This document shows positions 59,440 to 64,000 of a stretch of 64,000 nucleotides of DNA, in pieces. The stretch is from G963677185 sp963677185 (GTDB lineage: Bacteria; Bacillota; Syntrophomonadia; Syntrophomonadales; Syntrophomonadaceae): the NCBI GenBank assembly GCA_963677185.1, contig OY781889.1, positions 3,100,001 through 3,164,000 on the forward strand, in the 5' to 3' direction. The position numbers and the translations under genes are program-made. Numbering within the stretch: position 1 is the stretch's first letter; every line of letters starts with the position of its first letter. The notes beneath the pieces were generated by a model. It searched no databases. It saw only the letters and a list, made by a program, of their open reading frames with translations, and had not been told where the DNA came from.

Positions 59440-60486
59440 CTAACACCCGGGATAACGCTCCCACCACTCACTGCCTTCTTGAACGCCACCGAGCAAATCA
59501 TCGGCCACTTGTAGGATAACATCGTGCAACTCTATATTTTGCTGCCACTCTTCAGGGATACTGTTCAATCCTAAATACGCTCCAAGTATATTTCCCGTGA
59601 TAGCACCAGTGCTGTCACTATCGCCGCTGTGGTTTACGGCAGCGATCAAAGCTTTCTTAAAATCATCCCGGTACTTCAACGCACAGTAAACCGAAATTGC
59701 CAGAGCTTCTTCACCGACCCAGCCTTCGCCGAGTTGCGGAATCGCCTCTATATCAGAAATTCCGCTCTTGACCAGTTCTAGCGCTTGTATCATCAGTTCG
59801 GTGCATTCTTCGTGATTTTCATGGGCTTTTAGCTCTATCATTGCGTTATTGACCGATGTATCAATATCCTGGCCCTCAATGATGTTGGCAACTATGCTGG
59901 CCAACGCACCAGCTGATAAGTAACCGGATGGATTCCCATGGGTAAGGGCGGCTATATCAGCTGCCATGTCGAAAGCGAGTCCTTTCAAGCAAAACAAACC
60001 CACCGGAGCAACCCGCATAACCCCGCCACAACCTTTGCTGTGGTTAATCGGTTCTTTTATGCTCCCTTGTTTTTTACTTGATAGAGATGAAATGCATGCA
60101 TTTCCCGGAGCTCTTCTTGCGTAGAGTTCTTTGACCCCCAGTAGCCAACCATTATATATCCAATCGTATTCTTCGATTCTAGGATATCCTTGAGTAAGCA
60201 TCCACCGCTGATAAGCATAAAAAACCACCGAGGGCGGATGACAGATACCTCTGTCAATATACCTGGTTTCGGCTCTCAACATTCCTTCGGCGGTGAAAAG
60301 CGTCATTTGGGTGTCATCGGTGACCTCCGCCTTGCCCGAATCATTTAACTCCAATGTCTGAATGCCTCCAGATCCGTATTGGCGGACAATTGGATCCAGC
60401 GTTAAAAACTCCACCGGCCTGCCCAGAGCATCGCCCACAGCGCCGCCAAGCAGGCAGCCTCTAAAGAATTCTTGTTTTTTCTTCAT
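59440..60486 (-). CDS. ADP-ribosylglycohydrolase family protein
   Basis: Hydrolase predicted to remove ADP-ribose from proteins or small molecules (DraG/ARH family). The 348-residue product from ATG 60486 has GAGGAG upstream and opens with MKKKQEFFRGCLLGGAVGDA, the family start. The di-Mg site residues appear in EVTDDTQMTLFTAEG and in the C-terminal HSGDSDSTGAITGNILGAYLG. Length is normal. No ADP-ribosyltransferase gene is nearby, so its partner is unknown. It follows an mcrC remnant and a DUF4143 ATPase on the same strand. Confidence 0.9.
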   Translation of the reverse strand: MKKKQEFFRGCLLGGAVGDALGRPVEFLTLDPIVRQYGSGGIQTLELNDSGKAEVTDDTQMTLFTAEGMLRAETRYIDRGICHPPSVVFYAYQRWMLTQGYPRIEEYDWIYNGWLLGVKELYARRAPGNACISSLSSKKQGSIKEPINHSKGCGGVMRVAPVGLFCLKGLAFDMAADIAALTHGNPSGYLSAGALASIVANIIEGQDIDTSVNNAMIELKAHENHEECTELMIQALELVKSGISDIEAIPQLGEGWVGEEALAISVYCALKYRDDFKKALIAAVNHSGDSDSTGAITGNILGAYLGLNSIPEEWQQNIELHDVILQVADDLLGGVQEGSEWWERYPGC

Positions 60487-60548
60487 ACTGAGTCTCCTCA
60501 CAAGTGTAATTGGCTCACTCCTAATCCTTGCAATCAGGATATACCGAA

Positions 60549-60885
60549 TCATAACATTACTAATAGATTTAAATCTAACTCCTTAATCACAATATTGTGA
60601 AAAACACCATCTGCTAAAACATCCAACTGCTTGGCGATATCCGCGAACTCGGCATTCAAATCCAACGTCTTGACCGAAATACGATTGCCACTTATTGGGT
60701 AATCATTATCTGGCACGATTTCCTCGTCTGTTTTGACATAAAGTAAAACACCGCTCACATTGCCCGTCCTGGCTTTGACCCGATTCTTTATGCAAATAAA
60801 TATCTGGTACATATTGTTTGAATACAACGTCGGGTTGTAAATGGATATGCTCTTGCTATTGTCTTTACAATTTTCGGCTTTCAGC
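60549..60885 (-). pseudogene. mcrC-like restriction subunit, 3' fragment
   Basis: The frame gives NPTLYSNNMYQIFICIKN, TGNVSGVLLYVKTDEEIVP and RISVKTLDLNAEF, which match the C-terminus of McrC-type 5-methylcytosine restriction subunits (YQIFxYVKN, GxLLYAxT-EE, IxVxTLDL). The N-terminal part and the McrB GTPase gene are absent, and the fragment abuts the end of the DUF4143 ATPase in another frame. A former McrBC-type defence system is inferred. Confidence 0.7.
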
Positions 60886-62181
60886 TTGCTGGAGTAAAAA
60901 TCTCCAGCACGGGATAACATCAATAACGCCACCGGGAAACTCAATTCTCTCTTCATCACTTCTTGTAATAATGGAGCCCACGCTAATCCCTAGTTCTCCC
61001 ATGGCATCGGTTATGGCAGCAAGTTCGCGCTTTCGGGTCTGCGTATCTGCAAGGGATTCACATACCTGCAGCAGTATAGGCCCGGTTTCTCTCCCCGGTA
61101 TAATAAAATCTACTTCCCGACCACTCTTTGTTTTGTAGTAGCAAATCTCCGGGTGAACACGCCGAAGCGCTGTAAAAACTAGATTCTCCAGGATATGGCC
61201 CGAATTAACGAGTACCCTTGATGATATCGAACTAACAAGAGAGTGATCTATACAGAAAATCTTCTTGGGATTGGTGTTGCTCCTGGCCAAAGAAGCATCG
61301 TATATGCGTACAGTAAATAAAAAATAAGCATCTTCAAACCATTCCAGGTATTCTGATACCAGGGCTTTATGAACCTTGTGCCCGAGTGATTTCAAGTATC
61401 CCGTGAGACTGTTGATGGAATAAAGTGACCCTGCATTGTTCAACAACCAGTGTGCCAGATCAGATACCGCCTTCGGATGGGAAATATCGTGCCTTTCAAC
61501 AAGGTCGCGAAAGAGGATTGTCTGAAAGTATTCCTGATGAATTTTGATCCTCAGGTTGCGATTAAGACCTGCCACTTCAGGGAATCCTCCTGTTTCCCAG
61601 TAACCCTCAAATGCTTTTTGAACCAGCAGACGTTTCCTGGTTGAAAAGGGCTCTACAGTATCTATGCCTTTCCAATCAAGGAATTCTCTGAATGAGAACG
61701 GGAACATTTCCCAGGATAACGCCCGCCCGCGCATCTGAGTTGCAATTTCTTTTGACAATAAATGGGCCGAAGAACCAGTCAAATATACCTCGCACTTATC
61801 GGTCCTCATCAAGCGATCGATGAAGGGTTCCCATCCGGTAATAACCTGGATTTCGTCAAAGAAACAATAAACCGTCTCCGTATTTTTCTTCTCCGGATAA
61901 ATAGAATAATAGGCTTCGGTTATGGCTCCGAGACCGCTATGCTTCAGATCGTGAAGACGATCATCAAAGAAATTTAGATAAAGGATGTTCTCTGGATTAA
62001 TCCCTGAAGAAATCAATTTTTCTATAATCTGAAACATGTAAGTGGATTTACCGCATCGGCGAACACCTATGCAGACAGATGCTTTGCCAGGAACTGGCTT
62101 TATTTGCAGATGCCGGGAAACGCTGGCAGGTAAATGCATTTCATGGAAATCCAATATTATAGACTTAATCATTTCTATCAT
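60865..62181 (-). CDS. AAA ATPase with DUF4143 domain
   Basis: The 438-residue product from ATG 62181 has GGAG 8 nt upstream; an upstream ATG at 62199 lacks a ribosome site. It has Walker A GVRRCGKSTYMFQ, Walker B VYCFFDEIQVITGWE with the sensor LTGSSAHLL, and the DUF4143 C-terminal half (YLEWFEDAYFLF, VNSGHILENLVFTAL, KSGREVDFII). This large family (YhcG-like ATPases) is common in bacteria and archaea, mobile in distribution, and without a firm function; the last part resembles a nuclease-like fold. It stands alone next to defence-gene debris. Confidence 0.85.
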   Translation of the reverse strand: MIEMIKSIILDFHEMHLPASVSRHLQIKPVPGKASVCIGVRRCGKSTYMFQIIEKLISSGINPENILYLNFFDDRLHDLKHSGLGAITEAYYSIYPEKKNTETVYCFFDEIQVITGWEPFIDRLMRTDKCEVYLTGSSAHLLSKEIATQMRGRALSWEMFPFSFREFLDWKGIDTVEPFSTRKRLLVQKAFEGYWETGGFPEVAGLNRNLRIKIHQEYFQTILFRDLVERHDISHPKAVSDLAHWLLNNAGSLYSINSLTGYLKSLGHKVHKALVSEYLEWFEDAYFLFTVRIYDASLARSNTNPKKIFCIDHSLVSSISSRVLVNSGHILENLVFTALRRVHPEICYYKTKSGREVDFIIPGRETGPILLQVCESLADTQTRKRELAAITDAMGELGISVGSIITRSDEERIEFPGGVIDVIPCWRFLLQQAESRKL

Positions 62182-62199
62182 CTTCAAACTCCAGGTCAT

Positions 62200-62742
62200 A
62201 TTTTTATCCGGTTATCTTCTAAACCAGTAATTATTTTACCCGGTTTCCGGATTATCGTCAAGAAGGGCTCTGAATTCATACCAGATAATTCTAACTCTGT
62301 CAGTGGAAGGATCGCGTTAGCCGGTCAGCTCCAACAGGCCATCCGTGGCCAGGTTCGTGTTTCACGCATCCTGCGTTCCACCGGCAGGACAGGGTTCGCC
62401 TTCGAAGAGTCTTCTAGTATTCGGCGGCAGTCAATCTCCAAGTGCCATAGCAACGCATATTCCATAAATATTCTGCATATCCGGCCTTTATTTCATCGGG
62501 TCCACAATACACTGTGCATCATCATAAGACATAAAGGCAAATCCTGAAAATATTGATATAATTGTAATTGCGATGGTTATGTATTCTGCGAATTTCTTCA
62601 GGAGGTGGGCGCAAAATGTTCGTTAACCAATTTACCTGGCCTGTTCGTCAGAAAGCAGCCCGCCGGATATAATTGATCTCATGTGGAAAACGGCGAATAA
62701 TTCATTGCAGTTGATATTGGAAATAACGGGGAGGCAGACGCT
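62200..62742. other. Intergenic region upstream of the acetyltransferase-like gene
   Basis: About 540 bp with no supported gene. Open frames on both strands here are short or lack start contexts and matched nothing I recognise. Confidence 0.35.
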
Positions 62743-63771
62743 ATGTTCGATCACATTCCAGAAAAGCTCCTGGGCACTTATTCATTGCACATGATGCGGG
62801 AAGGGGAGGCTCCCGGAGTGGTGGATTTATACCGTCACACATATGGCGATTTGTATCCCATTAAAGAAATGTATGATGCAGACTATATTCTCGATCAGCA
62901 GCGCCAGGGTTTCGCCTACCGGGTCGTGGTTACCGACGCCGCTGGCCAGGTAGTCGCCCACCAGGGCATATTTCGTTTGCCGGAAGTATATAAAGGCCTC
63001 TACGAGAACGGTCATGGTATGGTGCACACCGAATGCCGCAACCAGGGCTTGTCCTCGGCGACATTTAACTATATCTCTGAAGTTATGGCCCCGGGCCTGG
63101 AGATCGAGGAACAGTGGGGGGAAGCGGTATGCAACCACCTCATGTCACAAAAGGGCGCCCTGGATTCCGGATTCAAAGAAACCGGCCTTGAACTGGACTT
63201 AATGCCGGCTGCAACCTATGATACGGAAAAAGGCCGGCCGGGCCGGGTTGGCGTGTTGGTAGCCAGCAATGCCTATATCGAAAAAGCCCAGGAGGTATTT
63301 TTGCCTTTTCAATACAAAGAGATCCTGCGCCGCATTTACAGCAATGCTGGCCGGGAGCGCAGTTTGAAAACCGGCGGGGCGAGCCTGCCGGAGGATCAAA
63401 AAACCGCCACCCGGATGACCTTTTTCAAGGGACCAGGGGTTCTGCGAGTCAGCGTAATGACGGTGGGAAATGATTTGGACGAACACCTGCATAAGATCTG
63501 GGACGAGTATGCAGGGCGGGATGCATATGTTTTGCAGGCTGTGATCTCTCTGCAGCATCCCTGGAGCGGTGCCGCTGTAGAAGTACTAAACAGGCAGGGA
63601 TTTTTCTTCGGGGCCCTGGTGCCGCGCTGGTTCGACAGCGACGGACTGATGCTCCAGCGGACCCTTCATGAACCGGACTATGAAGGCCTTCATTTATATT
63701 CGGATTTCGCCCATGAACTATTGGAGTATATCCGGCAGGATCGCTGCCGGGTTATGATTGGCCAGGCATAG
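62743..63771 (+). CDS. GNAT-like protein of unknown substrate
   Basis: The 342-residue product has GGGGAGG upstream of its ATG. The N-terminal 150 residues resemble a GNAT acyltransferase (GEAPGVVDLYRHTYGDLYPI, YRVVVTDAAGQVVAHQGIF, GMVHTECRNQGLSSATFNYI), with the acetyl-CoA loop R-N-Q-G-L in the expected place. The C-terminal half is unlike known folds I recognise, so this is a two-domain protein. It runs toward the thiolase gene, from which it is divided by a terminator. Confidence 0.6.
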   Translation: MFDHIPEKLLGTYSLHMMREGEAPGVVDLYRHTYGDLYPIKEMYDADYILDQQRQGFAYRVVVTDAAGQVVAHQGIFRLPEVYKGLYENGHGMVHTECRNQGLSSATFNYISEVMAPGLEIEEQWGEAVCNHLMSQKGALDSGFKETGLELDLMPAATYDTEKGRPGRVGVLVASNAYIEKAQEVFLPFQYKEILRRIYSNAGRERSLKTGGASLPEDQKTATRMTFFKGPGVLRVSVMTVGNDLDEHLHKIWDEYAGRDAYVLQAVISLQHPWSGAAVEVLNRQGFFFGALVPRWFDSDGLMLQRTLHEPDYEGLHLYSDFAHELLEYIRQDRCRVMIGQA

Positions 63772-63819
63772 TCTGTTCTTGCTTAAAATCAGCTCCTCCT
63801 TTCCGTGTCTTGACAGGCG

Positions 63820-63850
63820 TGGGTGCCTCCCCAACCCGGGAAGGCACCCA
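63820..63850. terminator. Bidirectional terminator between the GNAT-like gene and the thiolase gene
   Basis: Stem TGGGTGCCT / AGGCACCCA, extended by CCC-GGG after one mismatch, around a short loop. It lies between the convergent genes and can serve both. Confidence 0.75.
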
Positions 63851-63879
63851 GAACGCCTCCTGCTGCCAAAGCCCATTCT

Positions 63880-64000
63880 CTAAAGCAATTCGAAAATACC
63901 GGCCGCACCCTGACCGCCGCCGATGCACATACTGACTATGCCGTATTTTACCTGGCGCCTCTCCATTTCGTTCATCAGGGTCACGGTCAATTTGCAGCCG
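63880..64000 (-). CDS. Acetyl-CoA acetyltransferase (thiolase), C-terminal end only
   Basis: Forty residues at the right edge, ending GCKLTVTLMNEMERRQ, VKYGIVSMCIGGGQGAAGIF, ELL. The CxGGGxG motif with its catalytic Cys is the standard thiolase C-terminus. It would link acetoacetyl-CoA with two acetyl-CoA, completing the beta-oxidation set with hbd and crt at 11.6-13.4 kb. The rest of the gene lies beyond the window. Confidence 0.93.
   Translation of the reverse strand, partial: GCKLTVTLMNEMERRQVKYGIVSMCIGGGQGAAGIFELL

Noticed and set aside
62134..62547. Plus-strand frame of 137 codons ahead of the GNAT-like gene
   Set aside because: It overlaps the 5' end of the ATPase, has no ribosome site and no recognisable domain; left as intergenic.

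Overview
The window reads as chromosome of an anaerobic, spore-lineage Firmicute (Clostridia), most likely a syntrophic fatty-acid oxidiser of the Syntrophomonadaceae type. Supporting this are butyrate beta-oxidation genes (3-hydroxybutyryl-CoA dehydrogenase and crotonase at 11.6-13.4 kb, the C-terminus of a thiolase at the right edge), a Gram-positive style DnaE with a PHP domain, a Bacillus-type TRAP protein, a long pyruvate kinase with an extra C-terminal domain, an LPXTG surface protein, PadR/Rrf2/MerR regulators and many PAS-domain sensors. The genus is an inference; no rRNA is present.

Layout. 0-5.7 kb (minus): a signalling block with a PAS histidine kinase, an NtrC-type regulator, a stand-alone receiver, CheW and a soluble chemoreceptor cut by the window edge. 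6.0-11.5 kb (plus): dnaE, mtrB (TRAP), pyk, closed by a shared terminator against the convergent hbd-crt pair. 13.8-16 kb: small membrane proteins and an anchored seven-repeat propeller. 16.3-19.5 kb: a five-PAS-class histidine kinase. 19.6-27 kb (minus): a coherent envelope cluster of PAP2 phosphatase, OmpR-type regulator, sensor kinase, an internally duplicated lipoprotein and a double metallophosphoesterase. 27-29.8 kb: an HTH-ferredoxin, a DUF3795 protein and an orphan DNA methyltransferase. 32.1-38.8 kb (plus): ECF sigma factor with its anti-sigma, then polA-mutM-coaE and a lytic transglycosylase.

The accessory part has two tRNA-Leu genes that have each been used as an integration site. 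At tRNA-Leu(GAG) a complete 3.3-kb element (38957-42272, 58-bp perfect direct repeats) carries a tyrosine integrase, an HUH rolling-circle Rep and one small unknown gene. At tRNA-Leu(CAA) a 1.9-kb remnant (29998-31884, 52-bp repeats) carries a DUF2283 pair and one unknown gene, with no integrase. In both, the tRNA's likely original terminator sits beyond the far repeat. From 42.5 to 48.9 kb lies a patchwork of toxin-antitoxin genes, a PadR plus HAAS-FtsW pair, broken recombinase and transposase genes, an Rrf2 regulator with its probable target methyltransferase, and IS debris.

At 48.9-55.3 kb a merR-cytochrome b-molybdopterin oxidoreductase operon is interrupted by an intact IS21-family element (50227-52724) with a GGGGG target duplication. 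Removing the IS and one duplication restores a 791-residue reading frame exactly. The right part holds an LPXTG protein with an 18-bp tandem repeat, 1.7 kb of gene debris, an ADP-ribosylglycohydrolase, an mcrC remnant, a DUF4143 ATPase, an acetyltransferase-like protein and the thiolase end. No CRISPR array or rRNA was seen.
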